In this document: positions 49,344 through 59,398 of the stretch, piece by piece
How positions within the stretch are numbered: position 1 is the first letter of the stretch
Layout: every line of letters starts with the position of its first letter
Assembly (NCBI RefSeq): GCF_001559075.2
Contig: NZ_CP014015.2
Span: forward strand, 1,674,001 to 1,738,000
Direction: 5' to 3'
DNA from: Citrobacter amalonaticus
GTDB lineage: Bacteria > Pseudomonadota > Gammaproteobacteria > Enterobacterales > Enterobacteriaceae
Length of the DNA stretch: 64,000 bases
The notes under the pieces: generated by a model
Told to the model about the DNA's origin: nothing
Databases searched by the model: none
The model's input: only the letters and a program-made list of their open reading frames with translations
Translations under genes and position numbers: made by a program

Positions 49344-50795
49344 TTATTCACGCCAGAAGGTCGGGGTAAAAAGTACCAGCAAAGTGAAGACTTCCAGACG
49401 ACCGAACAGCATATTGGCAATCAGGATCCATTTTGCCACTGGATTCATACTGGCAAAGTTATCCGCCACGACGCCCAGCCCGGGCCCAAGGTTGTTCAGC
49501 GTCGCCACCACGGAAGCAAAGGCAGAGAAATCGTCCACGCCAGTCGCGATAATCGCCAGCATACTGACAATAAAGACCAGCGCATACGCCGAGAAAAATC
49601 CCCAGACCGCTTCAAGAATACGCTCCGGCAGCGCGCGATTCCCCAGTTTGATGCTATAGACCGCATTGGGATGTACCAGGCGCTTCAGCTCGCGGTTCCC
49701 CTGTTTGAACAGCAAGAGGATACGGATAACCTTCAGTCCCCCGCCCGTTGATCCCGCACAACCGCCGATAAACGCGGAGCATAGCAGCAGTACCGGCAGG
49801 AAAAGCGGCCAGCGCGCAATACTGTCGGTTGTAAATCCGGCCGTGGTAGCCATCGACACCACCTGGAAAAAGGCCTGATTGAGCGTCGTCAGCGCGGAGC
49901 TATAGATGTTATGGAACCAGAGCACTAATGTGCAGATGACCACCAGCGTCAGTTGGACGCCAATGAACATGCGAAATTCGGGGTCACGCCAGTAAACCTT
50001 CAGGCTGCGGCCACTCAGTAACGAGAAGTGCAGGCCGTAGTTACAGCCGGAGATTAATAAGAAGATAGCGATGATGGTGTTAATCGTTGGGCTGTCAAAA
50101 TAGCCCACGCTGGCATCATGGGTAGAAAACCCGCCGATCGCGATAGTGGCGAAACTGTGTCCGATGGCGTCAAACGCTGGCATGCCAGCAAACCACAGCG
50201 CCAGCGCGCAGGCGACCGTCAGCAGGACGTAGATCAACCACAGCGTTTTTGCCGTTTCGGCAATACGCGGGCGCATCTTGTTATCTTTCAGCGGTCCAGG
50301 CATTTCAGCGCGATAGAGCTGCATCCCACCGACGCCGAGTATCGGCAAGATCGCGACGGCCAGTACAATGATTCCCATCCCACCAAACCATTGCAGCATC
50401 TGGCGATAAAAGAGGATCGCATGCGGTAGCGAATCCAGCCCCACCAGCGTGGTGGCGCCGGTCGTGGTCAGTCCGGAGAATGATTCGAAAAACGCATCGG
50501 TAATTGTGAGGTTCGGGCTTTCAGAAAAAATGAAGGGCAACGCACCCACGCTACCCAGCACGGTCCAGAACAGTACCACGATCAGAAACCCTTCACGGGA
50601 TTTCAGTTCGCCTTTCTCACGACGGTTCGGCCACCACAACATGGAACCAATCACCAGCGCGACAAAAAAGGTTTGCGTAAATGCGCGTCCCGCCCCATCA
50701 CGATAGATAAGCGCTACCAGCCCCGGGAGGATCATCGTGCCCGAAAATAAGATGACCAGTAGTCCTACGATTCGGGTAATGGCGCGAAAATGCAT
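49344..50795 (-). CDS. trkH: Trk potassium uptake system membrane protein TrkH
   Basis: TrkH is the ion-conducting subunit of the Trk K+ system and works with TrkA. The 483-residue protein has repeated membrane-pore-membrane units with selectivity loops such as SGLTTTGATTL, FSTHDASVG and TTAGFTTDS. The length equals that of E. coli. It lies between yigZ and hemG on the minus strand. Confidence 0.97.
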   Translation of the reverse strand: MHFRAITRIVGLLVILFSGTMILPGLVALIYRDGAGRAFTQTFFVALVIGSMLWWPNRREKGELKSREGFLIVVLFWTVLGSVGALPFIFSESPNLTITDAFFESFSGLTTTGATTLVGLDSLPHAILFYRQMLQWFGGMGIIVLAVAILPILGVGGMQLYRAEMPGPLKDNKMRPRIAETAKTLWLIYVLLTVACALALWFAGMPAFDAIGHSFATIAIGGFSTHDASVGYFDSPTINTIIAIFLLISGCNYGLHFSLLSGRSLKVYWRDPEFRMFIGVQLTLVVICTLVLWFHNIYSSALTTLNQAFFQVVSMATTAGFTTDSIARWPLFLPVLLLCSAFIGGCAGSTGGGLKVIRILLLFKQGNRELKRLVHPNAVYSIKLGNRALPERILEAVWGFFSAYALVFIVSMLAIIATGVDDFSAFASVVATLNNLGPGLGVVADNFASMNPVAKWILIANMLFGRLEVFTLLVLFTPTFWRE

Positions 50796-50833
50796 CTCTG
50801 CCGCTTCCTTAGTTCTTCAAAATGAGGTGGGGA

Positions 50834-51448
50834 TTATTCTTCAATCGCTAACAATTGCAATGAACCACGACTAAAATCTGCCAGCTTTGCTGAAAATTCA
50901 TCCACTTTCGCATAAGGAAGCGCCACCCGTAACCGAACGAATGCCTGGTAATCACTGGTGACGATTTTGCCGTCATATTGACCCAGAAGTGCTTCAACGC
51001 CAGCCAACTGCGCGTACTCACACTGCAAAGTATATTCGGTTAATGGCGTCTTGCGCTGCGTCGTTAACTGACGCAATGCCTGGTTTACCCCACCGCCATA
51101 GGCTTTAACCAGTCCGCCGGTGCCGAGTAAGATCCCGCCGTAATAGCGCACGACGACGGCGGTAATTTCCCCAACTCCGCTGCCCATCAACTGCGCGAGC
51201 ATCGGCTTGCCTGCCGTTCCCGCCGGTTCACCATCATCTGAAAAGCCCAGTTGCTGCGAATCATCGGGCGCTCCCGCCACCCACGCCACGCAATGGTGAC
51301 GGGCGTCCGGGTGCTCCGCTCTGACTGATTCCACAAACGCCTTTGCCGCCTCAACGCCATCGGTATGCGCCAACAACGTAATGAAGCGGCTTTTTTTGAT
51401 CTCTTCGACAACGGTGACCGGTGCCGCAGGGATTAACCAACTGTCCAT
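50834..51448 (-). CDS. yigZ: IMPACT-family protein YigZ
   Basis: This 204-residue protein has an N-terminal IMPACT (UPF0029) domain (VEEIKKSRFITLLAHTDGVEAA, FSDDGEPAGTAGKPML, VVVRYYGGILLGTGGLVKAYG in pieces) and a C-terminal ferredoxin-like domain. Its biochemical role in bacteria is unclear. The ATG overlaps the pepQ stop as TAATG, so translation is coupled. GC-rich stretches are ordinary for the region. Confidence 0.93.
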   Translation of the reverse strand: MDSWLIPAAPVTVVEEIKKSRFITLLAHTDGVEAAKAFVESVRAEHPDARHHCVAWVAGAPDDSQQLGFSDDGEPAGTAGKPMLAQLMGSGVGEITAVVVRYYGGILLGTGGLVKAYGGGVNQALRQLTTQRKTPLTEYTLQCEYAQLAGVEALLGQYDGKIVTSDYQAFVRLRVALPYAKVDEFSAKLADFSRGSLQLLAIEE

Positions 51449-52779
51449 TACGCCAGTTTCAGATCCCGCGTCATGTTTTCAACGTTGTTCTCGTGGATCA
51501 CCACGTTGTCTTCAATACGAATACCACCAAACGGTTTCAGCGCTTCAATTTTCTGCCAGTTGAAGTGTTTGCTGAACTGCCCTTCACGCCACGGCGCGAG
51601 CAGAGATTCGATGAAATAAAAGCCCGGTTCAATGGTCAGCACCATGCCCGGCTGGAGCACACGGGTGCAGCGCAGATACGGATATTTGGACGGCGCGGCA
51701 AGATGCGTACCGCTGTCATCCTGCATAAAGCCAGCAACATCATGCACCTGCAGGCCCAGCGGATGGCCGATACCGTGCGGCATAAACGGTCCGGTGAGAT
51801 CGTTTTCGACCATCGCCTCTTCGCTCATGTCGGTGACGAGCTGATGCTTACGCAGCAGTTTCGCAATACGCTGATGGAACTGAACGTGATAATCCACATA
51901 GCTGACACCCGCTTTCATGGTGGCAATCAGCGCCAGCTGTTCGTCATTCACATCTTTCACTAACTGCGCATACTCGTTGTCGCTTTTCGCCGACCAGGTA
52001 CGGGTCAGGTCTGCGGCATAACCGTTGTACTCCGCACCAGCATCCAACAGGAAGCTGCGGATTTCAGACGGTGCCTGATGATCCAGCTTCGTATAATGCA
52101 GAACCGACGCATGCTCGTTCAGCGCCACGATATTGCTGTACGGCACATCGGTGTCGCGGTGACCGGTCGCAGTCAGATAGGCCAGGTTGATATCGAACTC
52201 GCTCATCCCCGAACGGAAAGCTTCTTCCGCCGCACGGTGCCCATTCACTGCCATTTTCTGCGCTTCACGCATGCAGGCCAGTTCGTAGTCCGTTTTGTAG
52301 GCGCGGTAATAGTGCAGATAGTCGATCACCCCTTTCGGGTTGATATTGCTGGCGGCGATCTCCAGTTGCAACGCACGCTCCGGAACCGGGCCGATATAAC
52401 CAATATTGCCGCGCGCGGCAGGCAGTTGACTACCAATGCCATCCGCCTTCGGCAGGGCAATCACCTCAACGTCTTCAGTCCAGAAGGAGGTCGGCAGCGG
52501 TTCTACGTTGTGCCAGTAATCGACCGGCAAGTAAAACCACAGCTTGGGTTTGTTCACCCCATCAACCAGCAACCAGCAGTTGGGAACCTGAGTCACCGGT
52601 ACCCAGGCTTTAAACTGCGGATTAACCTTAAACGGGTAAGGATGATCGTCGAGAAAAACGTTAACCAGCTCGCCGGAGTGAATAAGCAGCGCATCAAGCT
52701 TAAAGCGTTCCAGCGCATCACGCGTCCGTTCTTGTAAGGTAACGATATGATTTTTATAGAGTGCGGCCAGTGATTCCAT
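51448..52779 (-). CDS. pepQ: Xaa-Pro dipeptidase
   Basis: PepQ splits dipeptides with C-terminal proline and can also hydrolyse organophosphates. The 443-residue protein has the pita-bread fold with metal ligands in DAGAEYNGYAADLTR, HGIGHPLGLQVHD and TIEPGFYF. It is divergent from fadB, with 189 bp between the starts, and the first gene of the pepQ-yigZ-trkH-hemG run. Confidence 0.97.
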   Translation of the reverse strand: MESLAALYKNHIVTLQERTRDALERFKLDALLIHSGELVNVFLDDHPYPFKVNPQFKAWVPVTQVPNCWLLVDGVNKPKLWFYLPVDYWHNVEPLPTSFWTEDVEVIALPKADGIGSQLPAARGNIGYIGPVPERALQLEIAASNINPKGVIDYLHYYRAYKTDYELACMREAQKMAVNGHRAAEEAFRSGMSEFDINLAYLTATGHRDTDVPYSNIVALNEHASVLHYTKLDHQAPSEIRSFLLDAGAEYNGYAADLTRTWSAKSDNEYAQLVKDVNDEQLALIATMKAGVSYVDYHVQFHQRIAKLLRKHQLVTDMSEEAMVENDLTGPFMPHGIGHPLGLQVHDVAGFMQDDSGTHLAAPSKYPYLRCTRVLQPGMVLTIEPGFYFIESLLAPWREGQFSKHFNWQKIEALKPFGGIRIEDNVVIHENNVENMTRDLKLA

Positions 52780-52926
52780 TTTCTATCCTTCTGTTTTTTC
52801 GACCTCAAGTCTCCGCATCTTAGCACATCGATTCACGAGAGCGTGATTTCTACCAGGTGTGATCGGATCGGCATTTTTTTAATCAGTCATTTGCATTTTA
52901 TTAACATAAAATACACACTTCGCTTC

Positions 52927-52943
52927 ATCTGGTATGACCAGAT
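52927..52943. promoter_or_regulatory. FadR operator of fadBA
   Basis: ATCTGGTATGACCAGAT is nearly identical to the known FadR site of E. coli fadB and close to the consensus. It lies 26 bp before the fadB ATG. FadR should repress the operon until long-chain acyl-CoA releases it. Confidence 0.9.
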
Positions 52944-52968
52944 CACCTTGCGGATTCAGGAGACTGAC

Positions 52969-55158
52969 ATGCTTTACAAAGGCGACAACCTGTACCTCGA
53001 CTGGCTGGAAGATGGCATCGCCGAACTGGTGTTCGATGCCCCAGGCTCAGTGAACAAACTCGACACAGCAACCGTCGCCAGCCTCGGCCAGGCGCTGGAC
53101 GTACTGGAAAAACAAACAGATTTAAAAGGGCTGCTGCTGCGTTCGAATAAAGCGGCCTTTATCGTCGGTGCGGATATCACCGAATTCTTGTCGCTGTTTC
53201 TCGTTCCCGAAGAACAGCTCAGCCAGTGGTTGCATTTCGCCAACAGCGTCTTTAACCGTCTGGAAGATCTGCCGGTTCCGACCCTCTCTGCGGTTAACGG
53301 TTATGCGCTGGGCGGCGGCTGCGAATGTGTACTGGCGACCGATTACCGCCTGGCGACGCCGGATCTGCGTATCGGTCTGCCAGAAACCAAACTGGGCATC
53401 ATGCCTGGCTTTGGCGGTTCCGTACGTATGCCGCGCATGTTAGGTGCGGACAGCGCGCTGGAGATCATTGCAGCCGGTAAAGACGTTGGTGCGGAACAGG
53501 CGCTGAAAATCGGTCTGGTCGATGGCGTCGTAAAAGCAGAAAAACTGATTGAGGGCGCAAAAGCCGTTTTACGTCAGGCCATCAACGGCGATCTGGACTG
53601 GAAAGCGAAGCGTCAACCGAAGCTGGAACCGCTGAAGCTCAGCAAAATTGAAGCCGCCATGAGCTTTACCATTGCCAAAGGCATGGTCGCGCAAACGGCA
53701 GGCAAACATTATCCGGCCCCGATGACCGCGGTGAAAACCATTGAAGCCGCCGCGCGATTTGGCCGTGAAGAAGCGCTTAATCTGGAAAACAAAAGCTTTG
53801 TCCCGCTGGCGCACACCAATGAAGCCCGCGCGCTGGTCGGTATCTTCCTTAACGATCAATATGTGAAAGGCAAAGCGAAGAAGCTGACCAAAGACGTTGA
53901 GACGCCAAAGCAGGCTGCTGTGCTGGGCGCAGGTATTATGGGCGGCGGTATCGCGTATCAGTCGGCGTGGAAAGGCGTGCCGGTTGTCATGAAAGATATC
54001 AACGATAAATCCCTGACCCTCGGAATGACCGAAGCGGCAAAGTTGCTGAACAAACAGCTTGAGCGAGGCAAAATTGACGGTCTGAAGATGGCGGGCGTGA
54101 TTTCGACCATTCACCCTACGCTGGACTATGCCGGTTTTGATCGCGTCGACGTCGTGGTCGAAGCGGTGGTTGAAAACCCGAAAGTGAAAAAGGCCGTGCT
54201 GGCGGAAACCGAAGATAAAGTTCGACCGGATACCGTGCTGGCATCGAACACCTCCACCATTCCCATTAGCGAACTGGCAAGCGTGCTGAAACGCCCGGAA
54301 AATTTCTGCGGTATGCACTTCTTTAACCCGGTTCACCGGATGCCGCTGGTTGAGATCATTCGTGGCGAGAAAAGCGCCGATGAAACCATCGCGAAAGTGG
54401 TCGCCTGGGCCAGCAAAATGGGCAAAACGCCGATTGTGGTGAACGACTGCCCTGGCTTCTTTGTTAACCGCGTGCTGTTCCCATACTTCGCTGGATTCAG
54501 CCAGTTACTGCGCGACGGTGCGGACTTCCGCAAAGTCGACAAGGTCATGGAAAAACAGTTCGGCTGGCCGATGGGCCCGGCGTACCTGCTTGACGTCGTG
54601 GGCATTGATACCGCACATCACGCGCAGGCTGTGATGTCCGCAGGCTTCCCGCAGCGGATGCAAAAAGATTATCGCGACGCGATTGATGCGCTGTTTGACG
54701 CCAGCCGTTTTGGTCAGAAGAACGGTCTGGGCTTCTGGCGCTATAAAGAAGACAACAAAGGTAAGCCGAAGAAAGAAGAGGATGCCACCGTTGACGACCT
54801 GCTGGCTGACGTCAGTAACGCGAAGCGTGATTTCAGCGAAGACGAGATTATCGCCCGTATGATGATCCCGATGGTCAACGAAGTGGTGCGTTGTCTCGAA
54901 GAAGGCATTATCGCCAGTCCGGCAGAGGCCGATATGGCGCTGGTTTACGGTCTGGGCTTCCCTCCGTTCCACGGCGGCGCGTTCCGTTGGCTGGATACGC
55001 TCGGCAGCGCGAAGTATCTCGATATGGCGCAACAGTATCAGCACCTCGGTCCGTTATATGACGTTCCGGAAGGTCTGCGTAATAAAGCGCGTCATAACGA
55101 ACCGTATTATCCCCCGGTTGAGCCTGCCCGTCCGGTCGGCGACCTGAAAACGGCTTAA
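52969..55158 (+). CDS. fadB: Fatty acid oxidation complex alpha subunit
   Basis: FadB carries enoyl-CoA hydratase, 3-hydroxyacyl-CoA dehydrogenase and related activities of aerobic beta-oxidation. I use the ATG at 52969 (AGGAG upstream), giving 729 residues as in E. coli. The frame open to 52843 covers the promoter. The hydratase part (1-190) has NGYALGGGCECVLATDYR. The dehydrogenase part starts near 310 with AVLGAGIMGGGIAYQ, and its catalytic histidine lies in CGMHFFNPVHRM. fadA follows 9 bp later. Confidence 0.98.
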   Translation: MLYKGDNLYLDWLEDGIAELVFDAPGSVNKLDTATVASLGQALDVLEKQTDLKGLLLRSNKAAFIVGADITEFLSLFLVPEEQLSQWLHFANSVFNRLEDLPVPTLSAVNGYALGGGCECVLATDYRLATPDLRIGLPETKLGIMPGFGGSVRMPRMLGADSALEIIAAGKDVGAEQALKIGLVDGVVKAEKLIEGAKAVLRQAINGDLDWKAKRQPKLEPLKLSKIEAAMSFTIAKGMVAQTAGKHYPAPMTAVKTIEAAARFGREEALNLENKSFVPLAHTNEARALVGIFLNDQYVKGKAKKLTKDVETPKQAAVLGAGIMGGGIAYQSAWKGVPVVMKDINDKSLTLGMTEAAKLLNKQLERGKIDGLKMAGVISTIHPTLDYAGFDRVDVVVEAVVENPKVKKAVLAETEDKVRPDTVLASNTSTIPISELASVLKRPENFCGMHFFNPVHRMPLVEIIRGEKSADETIAKVVAWASKMGKTPIVVNDCPGFFVNRVLFPYFAGFSQLLRDGADFRKVDKVMEKQFGWPMGPAYLLDVVGIDTAHHAQAVMSAGFPQRMQKDYRDAIDALFDASRFGQKNGLGFWRYKEDNKGKPKKEEDATVDDLLADVSNAKRDFSEDEIIARMMIPMVNEVVRCLEEGIIASPAEADMALVYGLGFPPFHGGAFRWLDTLGSAKYLDMAQQYQHLGPLYDVPEGLRNKARHNEPYYPPVEPARPVGDLKTA

Positions 55159-55167
55159 GGAGTCACA

Positions 55168-56331
55168 ATGGAACAGGTTGTAATTGTTGATGCGATCCGT
55201 ACCCCGATGGGCCGTTCGAAAGGGGGCGCGTTTCGCAACGTGCGTGCGGAAGATCTCTCCGCACATTTGATGCGCAGTCTGCTGGCGCGTAATCCGGCGC
55301 TTGAAGCGGCTGCGCTTGATGACATCTACTGGGGTTGCGTGCAGCAGACGCTGGAGCAGGGCTTTAACATCGCCCGTAACGCGGCGTTGTTAGCGGAAGT
55401 TCCCCACTCCGTTCCGGCGGTGACCGTCAACCGTCTGTGTGGCTCCTCCATGCAGGCATTGCATGACGCCGCGCGGATGATCATGACCGGTGATGCGCAG
55501 GCCTGTCTGGTGGGTGGCGTGGAACATATGGGCCATGTGCCGATGAGCCACGGCGTCGATTTCCACCCGGGTCTGAGCCGTAACGTCGCCAAAGCGGCGG
55601 GCATGATGGGACTGACGGCGGAGATGCTCTCCCGCATGCACGGCATCAGCCGTGAAATGCAGGATGCCTTTGCCGCGCGTTCACACGCCCGCGCCTGGGC
55701 CGCAACGCAGTCTGGCGCGTTTAAGAATGAAATTATCCCAACCGGCGGGCATGACGCCGATGGCGTGCTGAAGCAGTTTAACTACGACGAAGTGATCCGC
55801 CCGGAAACCACGGTTGAAGCGCTGTCTACCTTACGTCCGGCGTTTGACCCGGTCAGCGGCACGGTCACCGCAGGCACCTCTTCTGCACTCTCCGATGGCG
55901 CCGCCGCCATGCTGGTGATGAGCGCGAGTCGTGCCCGCGAGTTAGGCCTGAAACCACGCGCCCGGGTGCGTTCAATGGCGGTGGTGGGTTGTGACCCTTC
56001 CATCATGGGATACGGCCCGGTGCCTGCGTCAACGCTGGCGCTGAAAAAAGCGGGGCTTTCCACCAGCGATATCGGTTTGTTTGAGATGAACGAAGCGTTT
56101 GCTGCGCAGATCCTGCCATGCATTAAAGATCTGGGGTTGATGGAGCAGATCGACGAGAAGATCAACCTTAACGGTGGTGCGATCGCGCTCGGTCACCCGC
56201 TGGGTTGTTCTGGTGCGCGTATCAGCACCACGCTGCTGAACCTGATGGAACGCAAAGATGTCCAGTTCGGTCTGGCGACGATGTGTATTGGATTGGGTCA
56301 GGGTATCGCGACGGTATTTGAGCGGGTGTAA
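55168..56331 (+). CDS. fadA: 3-ketoacyl-CoA thiolase (beta subunit)
   Basis: FadA releases acetyl-CoA in the last step of beta-oxidation, in a complex with FadB. The 387-residue thiolase has nucleophile C91 (VNRLCGSSM), the histidine motif ALGHPLGCSG and the C-terminal cysteine MCIGLGQG. AAGGAG precedes the ATG. It is transcribed with fadB under FadR control and ends before a REP pair and terminator. Confidence 0.98.
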   Translation: MEQVVIVDAIRTPMGRSKGGAFRNVRAEDLSAHLMRSLLARNPALEAAALDDIYWGCVQQTLEQGFNIARNAALLAEVPHSVPAVTVNRLCGSSMQALHDAARMIMTGDAQACLVGGVEHMGHVPMSHGVDFHPGLSRNVAKAAGMMGLTAEMLSRMHGISREMQDAFAARSHARAWAATQSGAFKNEIIPTGGHDADGVLKQFNYDEVIRPETTVEALSTLRPAFDPVSGTVTAGTSSALSDGAAAMLVMSASRARELGLKPRARVRSMAVVGCDPSIMGYGPVPASTLALKKAGLSTSDIGLFEMNEAFAAQILPCIKDLGLMEQIDEKINLNGGAIALGHPLGCSGARISTTLLNLMERKDVQFGLATMCIGLGQGIATVFERV

Positions 56332-56346
56332 AGATATTCACTCATT

Positions 56347-56418
56347 GTAGGCCGGGTAAGCGAAGCGCCCCCGGCTCGATTGCCGGATGGCGACGCTAAA
56401 GCATCTTATCCGGCCTAC
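56347..56418. repeat. REP element pair after fadA
   Basis: Two REP palindromes in opposite orientation lie at about 56347-56375 (GTAGGCCGGGTAAGCG) and 56381-56418 (TGCCGGATGGCGACG and its TATCCGGCCTAC side). They sit between the convergent fadA and fre. Confidence 0.85.
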
Positions 56419-56458
56419 AACGAAAACGTCACTGTATAACAATTTAGTTGCCGTTCTT

Positions 56459-56483
56459 CCCGCCTGTCAGGGGCGGGTTTTTT
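56459..56483 (+). terminator. Terminator of fadBA
   Basis: CCCGCC pairs with GGCGGG over a 7-base loop, followed by six T on the plus strand. Confidence 0.85.
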
Positions 56484-56500
56484 CTTCTTCGTAGCTCTTC

Positions 56501-57202
56501 TTAGATAAATGCGAACGCGTCGCCAAACAGGCGATCTTCACGTGCGCTGCGCTCATTACAGAACAGGTCACGCGCAATTTTCGCCATCTCAAAACGTCCG
56601 GCAATGTAGATGTCATGATCGGCCAGCGTTCCGTGATCCTGCAACACCGCCGTTAAGACCGTTCCTGTACGTCCACGCCAGCCAGCTTCCGGTTGTTCCA
56701 CCACGGCTTCGACGCGCAGATTGGGATGGTTGACAGAGAGCGCTTCAAGTTCAGAGAGATCGTAGAGATGCTTCTCTTCGCGCCCCCCCCAGTAAATCGT
56801 GACCTCACGATTGGGATTATGCGCCAGCGCTGTCAGCAGAATGGAACGGGCGTAAGAAAAACCCGTACCGCCAGCAATCAGGATCAGCGGACGCTCTTCA
56901 TCGTCACGCAGCCATGCGTCGCCGTGCGGAATATCTATCGTTATCTCATGGTCTTTCAGGATGCGATCCATCACCGCTTTGGCATAGAGATTAATTTCTG
57001 ACGCGCCAATGTGGAGCTCAATAAAACCTTGCTCATCCGGCGTAGAGGCCATCGAGAACGGGCGTTTGTCCCGCTCATCCATCACGACCATCAAATATTG
57101 ACCGGCACGAAAGGAAAATGCCGCGTCGGGTACTAAACGAACACGGTATACGGTATCAGTGATAGCTTCTACCGAGGTCACTTTACAGCTTAAGGTTGTC
57201 AT
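56501..57202 (-). CDS. fre: NAD(P)H-flavin reductase
   Basis: Fre reduces free flavins with NAD(P)H and supplies reduced flavin, for example for UbiD/UbiX chemistry and ribonucleotide reductase activation. The 233-residue protein has the flavin motif RPFSMAST and the NAD(P)H loop IAGGTGFSYARSIL. The length equals that of E. coli. It follows ubiD on the same strand, 38 bp after the ubiD stop. Confidence 0.97.
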   Translation of the reverse strand: MTTLSCKVTSVEAITDTVYRVRLVPDAAFSFRAGQYLMVVMDERDKRPFSMASTPDEQGFIELHIGASEINLYAKAVMDRILKDHEITIDIPHGDAWLRDDEERPLILIAGGTGFSYARSILLTALAHNPNREVTIYWGGREEKHLYDLSELEALSVNHPNLRVEAVVEQPEAGWRGRTGTVLTAVLQDHGTLADHDIYIAGRFEMAKIARDLFCNERSAREDRLFGDAFAFI

Positions 57203-57240
57203 GCGCTCCCTCTATGGGTCTGTAGGGCAAAACGAGCGCC

Positions 57241-58734
57241 TCAGGCGCCTTTACCGTCATTAATGATGGCCAGCTCATCCCAAATCGCATCGATGCGGGC
57301 GGTCACGTCGGGATCTTTTTTAATTGGACGTCCCCACTCGCGTTGGGTTTCACCTGGCCATTTGTTTGTGGCATCCAGCCCCATTTTTGAACCCAGACCG
57401 GAGACCGGCGAGGCAAAATCCAGATAATCAATTGGCGTATTCTCTACCAGCACCGTGTCCCTGGCCGGGTCCATACGGGTGGTAATCGCCCAAATCACAT
57501 CGTTCCAGTCGCGTGCATTGACATCATCATCACAAACGATAACAAATTTGGTGTACATAAACTGGCGTAAAAATGACCAGACACCCATCATGACGCGTTT
57601 CGCATGCCCCGCGTACTGTTTTTTAATCGTGACGACGGCAAGGCGATAAGAGCACCCTTCCGGCGGCAGGTAAAAATCGACGATTTCGGGGAACTGTTTT
57701 TGCAGAATCGGCACAAACACTTCATTCAGCGCAACGCCAAGTACGGCAGGCTCATCCGGCGGACGACCGGTGTAGGTCGAATGATAAATCGCATCCTCAC
57801 GCTGGGTAATATGCGTGACGGTAAAGACCGGAAAGCTATCCACTTCATTGTAATACCCCGTATGGTCGCCATACGGGCCTTCCGGCGCCATTTCACCCGG
57901 ATCGATATACCCTTCCAACACAATTTCCGCACTGGCAGGCACTTCAAGATCGTTAGACAGGCATTTAACCACTTCGGTTTTCGTGCCGCGCAGCAGACCG
58001 GCAAAGGCGTACTCTGAGAGTGTGTCCGGTACCGGCGTCACTGCGCCAAGAATGGTGGCAGGATCAGCCCCCAGCGCAACGGAAACCGGGAAAGGTTCAC
58101 CCGGATGCGCCGCACACCACTCCTGATAATCAAGCGCGCCGCCGCGATGGGACAGCCAGCGCATGATCAGTTTATTTTTGCCAATCAACTGCTGGCGATA
58201 AATGCCCAGATTCTGCCGCTCTTTATGCGGGCCACGCGTTACGGTCAGCCCCCAGGTAATGAGCGGCGCAGCGTCTTCTGGCCAGCAGGTCATAATGGGA
58301 ATTCGGTGTAAATCGACGTCATCGCCAGAGATGATTTTTTGCTGACAAGGCGCACCGCGCAGTCGCTTCGTCGGCATATTCAGCACCTGTTTGAACTGCG
58401 GCAGTTTATCAAACAGATCGCGAAAGCCCTTCGGCGGCTCCGGCTCTTTCAAAAAGGCCAGTAATTTACCCACTTCCCGCAGCGCAGAGACATCATCCTG
58501 CCCCATCCCCATCGCGACACGTTTTGGCGTACCGAACAGGTTACACAACACCGGCATTGAATAGCCTTTGGGGTTTTCAAACAGCAGCGCAGGGCCACCG
58601 GCACGCAGCGTGCGGTCGGCAATTTCTGTGATTTCCAGGTATGGATCCACTTCAAGCGTAATGCGTTTGAGTTCGCCCTGTTGTTCAAGCAGCGTCAGGA
58701 AGTCGCGTAAATCGTGATATTTCATGGCGTCCAT
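57241..58734 (-). CDS. ubiD: 4-hydroxy-3-octaprenylbenzoate decarboxylase
   Basis: UbiD decarboxylates the benzoate ring in ubiquinone synthesis with the prenylated FMN made by UbiX. The 497 residues match the E. coli length including the MDAMKYHDLR start. Family features include GKNKLIMRWLSHRGGALDY and the acidic active-site region PEGPYGDHTGYYNE. It lies upstream of fre. The ubiquinone genes ubiB and ubiJ are also in this window. Confidence 0.97.
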   Translation of the reverse strand: MDAMKYHDLRDFLTLLEQQGELKRITLEVDPYLEITEIADRTLRAGGPALLFENPKGYSMPVLCNLFGTPKRVAMGMGQDDVSALREVGKLLAFLKEPEPPKGFRDLFDKLPQFKQVLNMPTKRLRGAPCQQKIISGDDVDLHRIPIMTCWPEDAAPLITWGLTVTRGPHKERQNLGIYRQQLIGKNKLIMRWLSHRGGALDYQEWCAAHPGEPFPVSVALGADPATILGAVTPVPDTLSEYAFAGLLRGTKTEVVKCLSNDLEVPASAEIVLEGYIDPGEMAPEGPYGDHTGYYNEVDSFPVFTVTHITQREDAIYHSTYTGRPPDEPAVLGVALNEVFVPILQKQFPEIVDFYLPPEGCSYRLAVVTIKKQYAGHAKRVMMGVWSFLRQFMYTKFVIVCDDDVNARDWNDVIWAITTRMDPARDTVLVENTPIDYLDFASPVSGLGSKMGLDATNKWPGETQREWGRPIKKDPDVTARIDAIWDELAIINDGKGA

Positions 58735-58902
58735 TGTGGCCTCTTCGTAAGCGCCTCATTATACGGCGTTCATCATCGTGATGCTGTATTTTTGTTAAAT
58801 TAGCGTGAACTCTGGCAGCCCACCGCCGCCGCCGGGATTATAATTAACTTCACGCCTTGCATTTGCTATGCTTGCGCCCCGAATAAGCGGATAAGAGTCA
58901 TT

Positions 58903-59391
58903 ATGCAATCCTGGTATTTACTGTACTGCAAACGCGGGCAACTTCAGCGTGCTCAGGAACACCTCGAAAGACAGGCAGTGAGCTGCCTGACACCGATGAT
59001 CACCCTGGAAAAAATGGTGCGTGGAAAACGTACTGCAGTCAGCGAACCCCTGTTCCCTAACTATTTGTTCGTGGAATTTGACCCGGAAGTGATTCATACC
59101 ACGACGATCAATGCCACGCGCGGCGTCAGCCATTTTGTCCGCTTTGGCGCATCACCGGCAATTGTCCCTTCCACGGTAATTCACCAGCTCTCCGTCTATA
59201 AACCAGAAGGCATTGTCGACCCTGAAACGCCTTACCCTGGCGACCGTGTGGTCATCACGGAAGGCGCTTTTGAAGGCCTGCAAGCGATCTTCACTGAACC
59301 GGACGGTGAAGCGCGTTCCATGCTGCTGCTCAACCTGTTGAATAAAGAGGTGAAGCAGAGCGTGAAAAATACCGGTTTCCGTAAGCTTTAA
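58903..59391 (+). CDS. rfaH: Transcription antiterminator RfaH
   Basis: RfaH is a NusG paralogue that binds RNA polymerase at ops sites and lets it read long operons for LPS core, capsule and the like. The 162-residue protein has the NGN domain start WYLLYCKRGQLQRAQEHL, and the C-terminal domain that switches between helical and KOW barrel forms (PGDRVVITEGAFEGLQAIF). The length equals that of E. coli. It stands alone, convergent with tatD. Confidence 0.97.
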   Translation: MQSWYLLYCKRGQLQRAQEHLERQAVSCLTPMITLEKMVRGKRTAVSEPLFPNYLFVEFDPEVIHTTTINATRGVSHFVRFGASPAIVPSTVIHQLSVYKPEGIVDPETPYPGDRVVITEGAFEGLQAIFTEPDGEARSMLLLNLLNKEVKQSVKNTGFRKL

Positions 59392-59398
59392 CGGCGAC